Positions 26,029 to 33,772 of a stretch of 64,000 nt of DNA are shown one piece after another. This stretch comes from an uncultured Reyranella sp. (lineage in GTDB: Bacteria; Pseudomonadota; Alphaproteobacteria; Reyranellales; Reyranellaceae). Both the position numbers and the translations under genes were made by a program. Positions within the stretch are counted from its first letter, which is position 1. The number at the start of each line of letters is the position of its first letter. Under the pieces are notes generated by a model. That model searched no databases and was not told the DNA's origin. It saw only the letters and a list, made by a program, of their open reading frames with translations. The DNA lies in the NCBI RefSeq assembly GCF_945957355.1, contig NZ_CAMFKM010000003.1, positions 124,001 to 188,000 of the forward strand, written 5' to 3'.

Positions 26029-27155
26029 GGCACCGGACTGGCACCGAGGGCCCGATTGATCGCTTCGGCCGCCGCGGCGTCGTCCTTCTCGAAAAGGTGG
26101 GCATAGATCGCCAGCGTGATCGTCGGCTTAGCGTGACCGAGGCGCGTGCTGATCAGCACCACGTCAAGCCCGGCGGCGATCAACTGCGACGCATGCGTGT
26201 GTCTCAGCCCGTGAAAATGCAGGTCTGCGGCATCGGCCCGCCGCCAGTCGCGCGAAAGGTTCGACGGCCGCTTGATGCCGCCGTGGCCAGCAGGATAGAC
26301 CAGCGCATCGTCGCCAGGCTTACCGAGGCCGAGCGCAAGCCGCAGCTCGAGCTGCTGCCGGCGGAGATCCCGAAGGGCTTCGATGACGATGTCCGGCGCG
26401 GTGATCGAGCGGATACCGGCTTTGGTCTTCGGCGCCTTCACGGCCAGCGGCTCGCCGTGCACCTCCTCGACGCTCTCCCTGACGTGGATGACCTTCTTGT
26501 CGAGGTCGACGTTCGCCCAGCGCAGGGCACAGATTTCGCCGGCCCTGAGGCCGCAGAACAGCGCCAGCATGGCAGGGGCGAACATCGGCGTTCCGCGAAG
26601 TTTTTCGACGACGCCCTCGATCTCGCCAGCGCGGATGATCTCGACTTCGTCGTTGGGCACCTTGGGCGACCGCTGGCCCTCTCTGCCGGCAACGTTGTGG
26701 GTGACGATCTTGTGCCTCACGGCATCGGCCAGTGCCTTAGAGAGGAGGCGATGGCAGTGGCGGACGGTGCGCGGCGCCAGCGGCGTGTCGCGCAACTTCT
26801 TGTGCCAACCCTCGACATCGGTGGTCGAGAGACGCTGCACCGCGATCGCGCCGATGTGCGGGCGGATGTGTAGGTCGAGGATATCGCCGTAGCGCTTGAA
26901 GCTGTGGGGTCCGATCTCGCCGGCAGAATGCCATAGGTCTATGCGCGACCGGATGTGATCGGCGAGGGCGAGCTTGGACGGCTCGACGAAGGTGCCCTTG
27001 CCGATCGCCGCGAGCTGCTCATTGAGCTTGGCCTGGGCATCCTTCTTGCCGCCTCTGACGGTGACGTACTGCGTGTTGCGCTTCCCATCGGCGGATGGTG
27101 CGTCGAATTTCAGGCGCCAGGATGACTTGCCGCGACGGGTGATGGTGCCCTTCAT
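26016..27155 (-). CDS. int: Tyrosine-type site-specific integrase
   Basis: A 379-residue phage-type integrase. A basic N-terminal arm-binding part (TRRGKSSWRLKF) is followed by a SAM-like core-binding domain at about 60-150 and a catalytic domain. Catalytic residues are visible: Arg204 (CGLRAGEICALRW), Lys243 region (KAPKTKAG), His315 and Arg318 (HGLRHTHAS), His341 (LGHAKP) and nucleophile Tyr351 (AIYAHLF). Its start overlaps the upstream RHH gene as ATGA. The last codons lie in and beyond the candidate attL core, so part of the C-terminus may be host-encoded. Confidence 0.95.
   Translation of the reverse strand: MKGTITRRGKSSWRLKFDAPSADGKRNTQYVTVRGGKKDAQAKLNEQLAAIGKGTFVEPSKLALADHIRSRIDLWHSAGEIGPHSFKRYGDILDLHIRPHIGAIAVQRLSTTDVEGWHKKLRDTPLAPRTVRHCHRLLSKALADAVRHKIVTHNVAGREGQRSPKVPNDEVEIIRAGEIEGVVEKLRGTPMFAPAMLALFCGLRAGEICALRWANVDLDKKVIHVRESVEEVHGEPLAVKAPKTKAGIRSITAPDIVIEALRDLRRQQLELRLALGLGKPGDDALVYPAGHGGIKRPSNLSRDWRRADAADLHFHGLRHTHASQLIAAGLDVVLISTRLGHAKPTITLAIYAHLFEKDDAAAAEAINRALGASPVPKRG
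26027..26040. other. Candidate attL core (14-bp direct repeat)
   Basis: TTGGCACCGGACTG, repeated exactly and in the same orientation at 43398-43411. The two copies bracket all phage-type genes. Both sites also carry a second GGCACCG next to the core, which may be an additional integrase-binding repeat. Confidence 0.6.
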
Positions 27156-27772
27156 ATGTCAGCCCCTGGTTTCGGCAGCCGATCGAATAGCGGGCCCAGC
27201 ATGTCCTTCGTCCGGTTGATCCAGCGTTGATCTTTCACGGTCGACTCTTCGCCGCGCAGTCCATCTAGGACGTTCTTAGCAAACCACTCGCCCCAAGTTT
27301 TGCTGTCGGTGGACTTCGTCAGAACGCGCATGGTTTCGAGGAACCGTTCGTTGGAAATATTGGGCTGTTCCGTCCACTTGGGGGGCTTAAACTTCTCAAG
27401 GATCGTGGCGGCCGCCTTCTGGGCCTGTTCGTAGGCGAAGCGATCATCAAGCCAAGAAGCACCCTCATTTCCGGTCGGGCTGTGCCTGTAGCCGGACGCG
27501 CGACCAGCATCAGCCATTGCCCGCGCCATGACGACCAGCAGGGCAGCGGCTTCGCGGCCGTAGGCCAACTCCATCATTTCCCACATTAGTTCGGCTCGCT
27601 CGAACGAGCGCTCAATCCGATATTCGACCTCCTGGCTGAGCGTGCGCCCTTCCTCTTCGGCCGATTGTTCAAGCTGGCGGCGCAGCCTCTCTCGGATCGT
27701 CACCGAAAGCTTGTAGCTACGTCGACTGTCAGGCTTCAGCGGCGGGCGACCCCGGCGAGGTTTCTTAGGCAT
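27152..27772 (-). CDS. Ribbon-helix-helix (Arc-like) regulator upstream of int
   Basis: About 206 residues. After a basic GRPPLKPDSRR stretch comes SYKLSVTIRERLRRQLEQSA and TLSQEVEYRIERSFER, which is the strand-helix-helix pattern of Arc/CopG-type DNA-binding proteins. The remaining 140 residues are of unknown fold. The start MPKKPRRG is chosen for a GAGGG site 8 nt upstream; a TTGACA box at 27826-27821 would place the transcript start near 27791, too close to the earlier ATGs. It ends with an ATGA overlap into int, so it probably controls int expression. Confidence 0.65.
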   Translation of the reverse strand: MPKKPRRGRPPLKPDSRRSYKLSVTIRERLRRQLEQSAEEEGRTLSQEVEYRIERSFERAELMWEMMELAYGREAAALLVVMARAMADAGRASGYRHSPTGNEGASWLDDRFAYEQAQKAAATILEKFKPPKWTEQPNISNERFLETMRVLTKSTDSKTWGEWFAKNVLDGLRGEESTVKDQRWINRTKDMLGPLFDRLPKPGADI

Positions 27773-27797
27773 TAGCGCATCCCTCTTTTTCATCCCC

Positions 27798-27849
27798 CAA
27801 TGTGACGCAAATAAAGGCCTTGTCAAACCAGAAAGGGACGAACATTAAT
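27798..27849. promoter_or_regulatory. Divergent promoters sharing a -35 region
   Basis: TTGTCAA at 27820-27826 reads as TTGTCA rightward and TTGACA leftward. Leftward, ACATTG (27803-27798) is a weak -10 at 17-bp spacing for the RHH-int operon. Rightward, ATTAAT (27844-27849) is a -10 at 18-bp spacing for the HTH operon. Back-to-back promoters are typical of an element's decision region. Confidence 0.4.
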
Positions 27850-27884
27850 ATCTTCCGTTCAGCGGGTGAAAAAGGAGCCCATCA

Positions 27885-28085
27885 ATGACAAAGAAGACCG
27901 ATGAGAAGCCCGATGTCCTGACGGTCGAGGAGGCGCGAGCCCGGCTGCGCATCGGCAAGAACGCGATCTACGACGCATTGGCGCGCAACGAGATCCCGAA
28001 CATCAGGATCGGCAGGAAGTACTTCGTGCCGCGCATCGCCTTCGAGCGGATGCTGGCGGGCGAGACCGTCAAGACGGCCGCCTGA
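27885..28085 (+). CDS. Excisionase/AlpA-like helix-turn-helix protein
   Basis: A 66-residue protein. DVLTVEEARARLRIGKNAIYD is a MerR-like winged HTH start and RNEIPNIRIGRKYFVPRIAFE is the wing with the usual arginine pattern of the excisionase family. It has an AAGGAG ribosome site. It is first in the rightward operon and faces the RHH-int operon. It is likely to act in excision or as an activator of replication, as AlpA does in satellites. Confidence 0.75.
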   Translation: MTKKTDEKPDVLTVEEARARLRIGKNAIYDALARNEIPNIRIGRKYFVPRIAFERMLAGETVKTAA

Positions 28086-28351
28086 TGGCCCGCAAGCCAT
28101 CGCCCAGCGCGGCGCCTCCCCGAAGCCAAGAGCCTTGGCGGCTCAGGCGCGGCCCGTCGGCGGAAGAAATGGTCGAGAACCCGACGCCGAGCCTGCTGGA
28201 TAATCTCGACGAGCACCTCGATCACGTCGCGAGCGCCATCGAGAAGCTCGGGCGAGGCAGCCCGGAGAAGGTGGCCAGCGACAAGCTGCAGATCATCGCC
28301 GTCGTGAACCTGCTGTCACGGCTATGGCGTGATCGACGGGGCGCCGCCTGA
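28085..28351 (+). CDS. Small hypothetical protein of the element
   Basis: An 88-residue protein that starts in a TGATG overlap with the HTH gene. A Pro/Ser/Arg-rich N-terminus precedes a helix-rich part (LLDNLDEHLDHVASAIEKL, then DKLQIIAVVNLLSRLWRD). No known family. Its stop overlaps the upstream open extension of the replication-like gene, so the three genes are probably coupled. Confidence 0.55.
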   Translation: MARKPSPSAAPPRSQEPWRLRRGPSAEEMVENPTPSLLDNLDEHLDHVASAIEKLGRGSPEKVASDKLQIIAVVNLLSRLWRDRRGAA

Positions 28352-28437
28352 GGAAGCCCAGCAGCCTCGGACGCGGCGTCGATATAAAGGGCCGCAGCAA
28401 GAAAGAACCGCGACACGTCCGCATCTATCACACCGAG

Positions 28438-28953
28438 ATGCGCACGCTGGCGTATAGGTCCCTGTGCAATGGCGCGCGCGCTTTGCTGATCGAGCTGAAG
28501 GCCCTCTATTACGGCGGGGCTCGGACGAACAACGGCAAGCTGTTCCTGTCGATCCGGGACGCGGCGCTGCTGCTAGGCGCCGGCAAAAGCTCCGTGGCCG
28601 AATGGTACATCGACCTCTACGACCGCGGATTCATCAAGCCGCGTGATCGCGCCACTTTCGACTTCAAGGCGGGCGCGAAGACGGGCAAGGCCACGACCTG
28701 GATCTTGACCGAGTTCCCTTACGGCGACCGGCCGGCCACGCGGGACTTCCAACGCTGGGTGCCGACCCCGCAGTCACAGCGAGTGCCAGAAATCATTTCT
28801 CGGTCCGTCCTGGAGGACGGTTCGTACCCGACAGCGGACAGTCTGTACCCGACAGCGGACAGTCCACCCGAAACTGTACCTGAGGGCGGACGCTTTGGCC
28901 CCGAAACGGCATCGATCGGCCCTTCGGGTGTACCTGAGGGCGGACGCATATAG
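28438..28953 (+). CDS. Replication-initiator-like HTH protein
   Basis: At least 171 residues. The core (LAYRSLCNGARALLIELKAL, then NGKLFLSIRDAALLLGAGKS and YDRGFIKPRD) matches a family of phage and plasmid proteins with a winged HTH that sits in replication modules. Family resemblance appears to continue upstream of the ATG at 28438: the frame is open from 28333 and reads KGRSKKEPRHVRIYHTE just before it, so translation may begin at an unusual codon (a CTG at 28348 overlaps the previous stop). The last third holds four DNA repeats (28824-28947). Role in replication is inferred. Confidence 0.6.
   Translation: MRTLAYRSLCNGARALLIELKALYYGGARTNNGKLFLSIRDAALLLGAGKSSVAEWYIDLYDRGFIKPRDRATFDFKAGAKTGKATTWILTEFPYGDRPATRDFQRWVPTPQSQRVPEIISRSVLEDGSYPTADSLYPTADSPPETVPEGGRFGPETASIGPSGVPEGGRI
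28824..28947 (+). repeat. Four iteron-like repeats, probable element origin
   Basis: GTACCCGACAGCGGACAGTC at 28824 and again at 28845, and GTACCTGAGGGCGGACGC at 28876 and 28930. The common core is GTACC-GA--GCGGAC. Start-to-start distances are 21, 31 and 54 bp, close to 2, 3 and 5 helical turns. Copies 1-2 and 3-4 are read in different codon frames (YPTADS versus VPEGGR), so it is the DNA that is conserved, not the peptide. Iterons inside an initiator gene are known from lambda-like phages and satellites. Confidence 0.6.
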
Positions 28954-28974
28954 TTACCAGGGAGAGAGAGGCGA

Positions 28975-29262
28975 ATGATGGATGGCCCCGCTGTTGTCGG
29001 CCCACATCGGGACGAAACCACCTTGCCTGCCCGGCTCCGAAAGCCCCGCCTGCGACGCACGGAGGCAGCCGAATATCTCGAGCTGCGCCACGGCATCAGA
29101 ATCGCGCCGGCGACGTTGGCGAAATGGGCCTGCGTCGGCCGCGGTCCGCCCTACGGGAAGCTCTACGGCTCGCCCTTCTACGAGCCCGCCGCCATCGATG
29201 CCTGGGTCGCTGCCGAGCTGGCGCCGGTCGCCCGCGTCAACGTGAAGGACAAGGCGGCTTAG
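28975..29262 (+). CDS. Small helix-turn-helix protein
   Basis: A 95-residue protein; LRRTEAAEYLELRHGIRIAP followed by LAKWACVGRGPPYGKLYGS and FYEPAAIDAWV is the shape of AlpA/excisionase-type DNA-binding proteins, with an extended wing. It stands between the replication and head modules, the place where a small terminase is often found, so a DNA-recognition role in packaging is an alternative. GAGAGAG precedes the tandem ATGATG start. Confidence 0.6.
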   Translation: MMDGPAVVGPHRDETTLPARLRKPRLRRTEAAEYLELRHGIRIAPATLAKWACVGRGPPYGKLYGSPFYEPAAIDAWVAAELAPVARVNVKDKAA

Positions 29263-29346
29263 ATCATCCATCGGCGGCGATGCTGATTGAGCCCTCGCCG
29301 CAGCAATCGCTTGCCCGCCATCGGGCCGCGCCGACACTTGCCGCCA

Positions 29347-30543
29347 ATGTTCGGCAAGTTGCGCGCGCTCTTCGGCAGTGAACGGAAATCGATCGATGCC
29401 TGGTCGGCTCTGATCGATGCCGGATCGCGAACGGCCGCCGGGATCATGGTCTCGCCGGATCGCGCGCTGCGGTGTGTGCCGGCCTATGCCGGTGTCCGCG
29501 TCATCGCCGAGACGATGGGCACGCTGCCGATCCATCTGTACCAGCGCGCGGCGGACGGCTCGAAAACCCGGGCCACGGATCATCCGCTCTGCAAACTGTT
29601 GCACGATCGGCCGAACGGTTGGACCTCGGCGGCTGAATTCGTGATGGGCCTGCAGAAGGATGCCCTGACTCACGGCGCCGGCCTGGCCTTCGCCAATCGC
29701 AGCGGCGACCGCATCGTCGAGCTGATCCGTCTGCCGGCGGGATCGACGGCGATCGAGATCGACCGCGACACCCTGGAGCCGGTCTACAAGACCACGCTGA
29801 AGAACGGCGGCACACGGACCTATCGCTGGCAGGATGTGCTGCACGTTCCCGCGCTCGACGGCATGGCGCCGATCAAGCAAGCCAGCGAGGCGATCGGCCT
29901 CTGCATGGCGATGGAAGAGCATGCGGCCAATCTTTTCAGTCGAGGTGGCAGGCCTTCCGGTGTGCTGAAGAGCGCGAAGAAGCTCGCCGAGGAGACTGCC
30001 AAGCGTCTCAAGGCCTCGTGGAACGGCGCGCATGGCGGCAGCAATTCCGGGGGCACCGCGATCCTCGAGGATGGTGTCGAGTTCGAAGCGCTGACTTTCA
30101 ACAGCGTCGACCTGCAGTTTCAGGAGCTGCGGGCGTTTCAGGTCACCGAGATCGCCAGGGCACTGCGGGTGCCGCCGACGTTGCTGCAGGATTTCGGTCG
30201 CGCCACCTGGGGCAACGCCACCGAGATGAGCCAGAACTTCCTGACCTTCACGGTGATGCCGTGGACCAAGCTATGGCAGGGCGCGATCTCTCGGCTGCTC
30301 TCGACCGAGGAACAGGCGACGTACTTCCCCGAGTTCCTGGTCGACGACTTGGTCAAGGCAGACATCGCGGCGAGGTTCACGGCGTACGCCCAAGCGGTCC
30401 AGTCGCGGATCATCCTGCCGAACGAGATCCGCGCGATGGAAAACCGCGCACCGATCCCGGGCGGTGACGAGTTCCCGGCCGTGACCAGCACTCCCATTGA
30501 CCCGGCGCAGCAGCAGCGCCCGAAACCGCGAGCGGTGGCATGA
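29347..30543 (+). CDS. Phage portal protein (HK97 family)
   Basis: A 398-residue portal forming the dodecameric channel at one capsid vertex. PAYAGVRVIAETMGTLPIHLY and LLHDRPNGWTSAAEFV are typical of the N-terminal half; SRGGRPSGVLKS, RVPPTLLQDFGRATWGNATE and FTVMPW typify the second half. The start MFGKLRALFG is chosen by alignment to family starts; an in-frame ATG 20 codons earlier adds only Arg/Pro-rich residues. It overlaps the protease gene as ATGA. Confidence 0.92.
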   Translation: MFGKLRALFGSERKSIDAWSALIDAGSRTAAGIMVSPDRALRCVPAYAGVRVIAETMGTLPIHLYQRAADGSKTRATDHPLCKLLHDRPNGWTSAAEFVMGLQKDALTHGAGLAFANRSGDRIVELIRLPAGSTAIEIDRDTLEPVYKTTLKNGGTRTYRWQDVLHVPALDGMAPIKQASEAIGLCMAMEEHAANLFSRGGRPSGVLKSAKKLAEETAKRLKASWNGAHGGSNSGGTAILEDGVEFEALTFNSVDLQFQELRAFQVTEIARALRVPPTLLQDFGRATWGNATEMSQNFLTFTVMPWTKLWQGAISRLLSTEEQATYFPEFLVDDLVKADIAARFTAYAQAVQSRIILPNEIRAMENRAPIPGGDEFPAVTSTPIDPAQQQRPKPRAVA

Positions 30544-31082
30544 GCGAAAAGGCAACTGATTTCGGATACTCGCTCGAGTTCGACGTCAAGGCCGTCACGG
30601 CTGAGGGCGAATTCGAAGGCTATGCCTCGGTCTTCAACGTCGAGGATCTCGGCCGCGACATCGTCTTGCCTGGCGCCTTTACGAAGTCGCTGCAGCGCCG
30701 GCCGGCCGGCAAGGTGAAGATGCTCCGCGGTCACGATCCCGGCGACCCCATCGGCATCTGGACCGAGCTCGTCGAGGACTCGAAGGGCCTCCGCGCCAAG
30801 GGCCGCCTGATCCTGGAAACCGTGCGCGGTCGCGAGACGCACGTCCTGATGAAGGCCGGTGCGCTCGACGGTCTCAGCATCGGCTACCGGTCGCTGAAGG
30901 ACCGCTTCGATCGCGGCAAGGGCACACGCCTCTTGGAAGAGATCGACCTTCCCGAAATCTCGGTCCTCGCCTTTCCGATGAATCCGCGCGCGACGGTATC
31001 GAGGGTCAAGTCAGAACACGCTGCAGAGCACGCGCGGGCGCTCGTGGCCGAAATCAACCGCATCAAGGAGCGAATTCGATGA
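30540..31082 (+). CDS. Prohead protease (HK97 family, U35)
   Basis: A 180-residue serine protease that matures the procapsid. GEFEGYASVFNVEDLGRDIV starts the fold; MLRGHDPGDPIGIW gives the catalytic His, and MKAGALDGLSIGYRSL the catalytic Ser. It is translationally coupled with portal (before) and capsid (after) by ATGA overlaps at both ends. Confidence 0.92.
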   Translation: MSEKATDFGYSLEFDVKAVTAEGEFEGYASVFNVEDLGRDIVLPGAFTKSLQRRPAGKVKMLRGHDPGDPIGIWTELVEDSKGLRAKGRLILETVRGRETHVLMKAGALDGLSIGYRSLKDRFDRGKGTRLLEEIDLPEISVLAFPMNPRATVSRVKSEHAAEHARALVAEINRIKERIR

Positions 31083-32233
31083 GCCATATCCGTCGTAAGC
31101 GACACCTCGCGCCGTTCGAATACAAGGACGGCGGCGACGATCCCATTGCCGCCATCCGCGCGCTCGGCGTGTCGCTGGAAGAGAAGTTCGGGCTGGTGAA
31201 TGACGAAGTGAAGAAGCTTCGCGACCAGCTCGATCAGGAGATCGTGAAGCGCAACCGCCCCGGCGCCGAGAACAAGGGCGAGGGCGACGGCCTCGAGGCC
31301 AAGGCATTCACCACGTTCCTGCGCAAGGGCGACGCCGCGCTGAGCGCCGACGAGATCAAGTCCCTCCGGGTGTCCAACGACACCACGGGCGGCTATCTCG
31401 CGCCGCCGGAATTCTCGGCCGAGGTCGACAAGAACCTCGTCCAGTTCTCGCCGGTGCGCGCCGCGGCCCGTGTCGGCCAGACCAGCGCCGGCTCTGTCAT
31501 CATCCCGCGGCGCACCGGCAAGCCCACGGCGGGGTGGGTTGGTGAAACCGAGACGCGGCCCGAGACGGGCTCGACCTACGGCCAGGTTGAAATCCCGGTC
31601 GACGAGATCGCGGCGTGGGTCGATGTCTCGAAAAAGCTGCTGGAGGACTCGGCCGTCGACATCAACGCCGAGGTCGCATTCGATCTCGCCGAGGAGTTCG
31701 GTCGCCTCGAGGGTGCATCGTTCGTCGGCGGCGACGGTGTCAAGAAGCCGCTGGGCTTCATGTCCGATACGAACGTTGCCTACAGCGTGTCGGGCTCGGC
31801 TTCGGTCATCGCCGATGCCGACGGCGGCGTCGATGGGCTCATCGATCTGATGTATGCCCTTCATCCATTCTACAGGTCGCGCGGCGTGTGGATGGCCAAT
31901 GGCAGCACGATCGGCAAGCTGCGCAAGCTCAAGGATGCGGACAAGAATTACATTTGGACCGCATCGATCCGCGACGGCGAGCCGGCCACGCTGCTGGGAC
32001 GTCCCATCATCGAGGCGCCCGACATGCCGGACATCAGCGGCGGCACCTATCCGCTGGTCTTCGGCGACTTCGCCACGGCCTTCAGGATCTACGACCGCGT
32101 CGGCATGTCCTTCCTGGTCGATCCCTACACGCAGGCGACCTCTGGCCTGACCCGGATCCACGCCCGCAAGCGTGTCGGCGGCCGCCTCGTCCGACCCGAG
32201 GCCATCCGCAAGCTGAAGATCGGCACGAGCTGA
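31079..32233 (+). CDS. Major capsid protein (HK97 fold)
   Basis: A 384-residue shell protein. Residues 1-85 are the charged helical delta/scaffold part removed by the protease (KKLRDQLDQEIVKR). The mature part starts around AFTTFLRKGD and contains VSNDTTGGYLAPPEFSAEV, then VGETETRPETGSTYG, the E-loop/P-domain region, and later GRPIIEAPDMPDI and FGDFATAFRIYDR. All are hallmarks of HK97-type capsids. Confidence 0.94.
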   Translation: MSHIRRKRHLAPFEYKDGGDDPIAAIRALGVSLEEKFGLVNDEVKKLRDQLDQEIVKRNRPGAENKGEGDGLEAKAFTTFLRKGDAALSADEIKSLRVSNDTTGGYLAPPEFSAEVDKNLVQFSPVRAAARVGQTSAGSVIIPRRTGKPTAGWVGETETRPETGSTYGQVEIPVDEIAAWVDVSKKLLEDSAVDINAEVAFDLAEEFGRLEGASFVGGDGVKKPLGFMSDTNVAYSVSGSASVIADADGGVDGLIDLMYALHPFYRSRGVWMANGSTIGKLRKLKDADKNYIWTASIRDGEPATLLGRPIIEAPDMPDISGGTYPLVFGDFATAFRIYDRVGMSFLVDPYTQATSGLTRIHARKRVGGRLVRPEAIRKLKIGTS

Positions 32234-32300
32234 TCGACGACAAGGCGACCCGTCCGACAGCGGGTCGCCCCTTCACCTTCACCCTTTCCCGGAGACTTCA

Positions 32301-32723
32301 ATGCGAGACATGGCGAACAACATCACGCCCAAGCCGGTCCTAGCGCCGGCGGTGGGCACCGACGACACCCCACTGGTCGGGGCGATCATCGATCGGCTCG
32401 GCTACGATTCCCTCACGTACCTGATCCAGACCGGCACGCTGGCCGATGCCGGTGCCACCTGGACGGCTCTGCTCGAGGAGAGCGACGACAGCGGCATGAG
32501 CGGGGCGAATGCCGTGGCTGACGCCGATCTCATCGGGAGCGAGGCCCTGGCGAGCCTGACGCAGGCCAATGACGGCGTCTGCCGCAAGCTCGGCTATGTC
32601 GGGAACAAGCGCTACACCCGCCTGACGCTGACGCCCTCAGGCAACGCCGGCAACGCGCCGATCTCGGCAATGGCGGTGCTCGGCATGCCGTACTCGCGCC
32701 CGACCGCGAACCCGCCGGCCTAA
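32301..32723 (+). CDS. Capsid-adjacent phage protein, possible head decoration
   Basis: A 140-residue protein found beside HK97-type capsid genes in many prophages. It contains SLTYLIQTGTLADAGATWTA, then LIGSEALASLTQANDGVCRK and GYVGNKRYTRLTLTPSGNAG; the pattern is beta-rich. It is too short for a usual tail-tube subunit. A GGAG site stands 5 nt before the ATG. Decoration or head-fibre role is a guess from position. Confidence 0.6.
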   Translation: MRDMANNITPKPVLAPAVGTDDTPLVGAIIDRLGYDSLTYLIQTGTLADAGATWTALLEESDDSGMSGANAVADADLIGSEALASLTQANDGVCRKLGYVGNKRYTRLTLTPSGNAGNAPISAMAVLGMPYSRPTANPPA

Positions 32724-32729
32724 GCGGCG

Positions 32730-33404
32730 ATGTCCCGCGATCCGATGTTCGAGGTCACGTCGCCCGCTGCGAATGCCGCAGCGCGCCGGCTGACCACGGC
32801 CGCCAAGGTGCAGGCGGTGCGGTTCGGTGGCGCCACCACTGACACCGCCCTCATCGAGGCGATGATCGATCGCGTCAGCGCCAGGGCCGCACGGCACTGC
32901 AACCTCGCCAAGGATGCCAGCGGTATCGTGCCGACGTTCGGCCGGGAAACCTGCAGGGCGACTTGGCCGGTGCGTGGTGGATCGTGTGACGAGGTGCTGT
33001 TCCTGCCCTGGCGCATACCGGTGACATCGATCTCATCGGTGGTCGAGGATGGCGTCACGCTGTCCGCCACGGGCTACAGGCTGAGGGGCGGGGCCATCCT
33101 GGAGCGTCTGAGCGATGATGTCCCGGTGCCATGGTCGAGGGCCAAGATCGTGGTGACGTATGTTGCCGGGTGGCAGCTGGAGAGTGCCGATCAGGTTCCT
33201 CCGGACCTCGAGGCGGCCGTCATCGATCAGGTCAAGGCGATGTATGAGAGCCGCACCCGGGATCAGACGCTGCTGAGCGAGCAGGTGCCGGACGTCTACA
33301 GCGTCACATACGGCGTCGCCGGAGGACACGGCATCAGCGGTGACGGTCTCCTGGCCCATGTCGAGGCGGCCCTGGCCGACTACCGGGCTCCTACGATCCT
33401 GTGA
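32730..33404 (+). CDS. Head-tail connector (gp6/phiE125-gp8 type)
   Basis: A 224-residue adaptor expected to attach under the portal. Its first half has ALIEAMIDRVSARAARHCNL, then RIPVTSISSVVEDGVTL and a TGYRLRGGAILERL hairpin; VVTYVAGW and PPDLEAAVIDQVKAMYESR belong to the family end. Its stop overlaps the GTG start of the HNH gene by GTGA. Confidence 0.78.
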   Translation: MSRDPMFEVTSPAANAAARRLTTAAKVQAVRFGGATTDTALIEAMIDRVSARAARHCNLAKDASGIVPTFGRETCRATWPVRGGSCDEVLFLPWRIPVTSISSVVEDGVTLSATGYRLRGGAILERLSDDVPVPWSRAKIVVTYVAGWQLESADQVPPDLEAAVIDQVKAMYESRTRDQTLLSEQVPDVYSVTYGVAGGHGISGDGLLAHVEAALADYRAPTIL

Positions 33405-33772
33405 GCGATCCATTCTATCGGTCGCGCGAGTGGAGGCGGCTGCGGGCCGCGACGTTGGCGCGCGACCCGATGTGCGTTACCCGGGGCTGCGGCCAGCCCT
33501 CCAGCCATGCCGATCATGTCGTGCCCCGGAGCGAAGGCGGCGCCGACAGCCTCGATAACCTACGTGGCCTCTGCGGGCCCTGCCATAACCGCAGGAGTGC
33601 CAGCGGCAACGCCGCACCCCGGGCAGTGGGCTGCCTGCCTGACGGCACGCCACGCGATCCCGGGCACCCCTGGCTGGCATGGGACGGCGGGGCGACCCCC
33701 GGCCCTAAACTTTCGGCAGGGGACCGCGACCGCGGGGGTCCTCGTTCGCGCACTAAGTTTCCGAGGCAGTAA
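33401..33772 (+). CDS. HNH endonuclease
   Basis: A 123-residue nuclease. YRSREWRRLRAATLARDP is the usual lead-in helix. SHADHVVPRSEGGADSLDNL holds the first H and the N, and GLCGPCHNRRS the last His with the zinc Cys pair (the other pair is in MCVTRGC). HNH proteins of this kind stand beside terminase genes and help DNA packaging. The GTG start overlaps the connector stop and the TAA stop overlaps the terminase ATG. Confidence 0.88.
   Translation: MSDPFYRSREWRRLRAATLARDPMCVTRGCGQPSSHADHVVPRSEGGADSLDNLRGLCGPCHNRRSASGNAAPRAVGCLPDGTPRDPGHPWLAWDGGATPGPKLSAGDRDRGGPRSRTKFPRQ

Noticed and set aside
25945-26045. tRNA or tmRNA gene as integration target
   Set aside because: No cloverleaf or CCA-type end is visible at either attachment repeat; a terminator hairpin occupies the left site.
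28790-28950. Possible CRISPR array
   Set aside because: Only four short repeats with uneven gaps, inside a coding frame; the spacing fits iterons and there are no cas genes.
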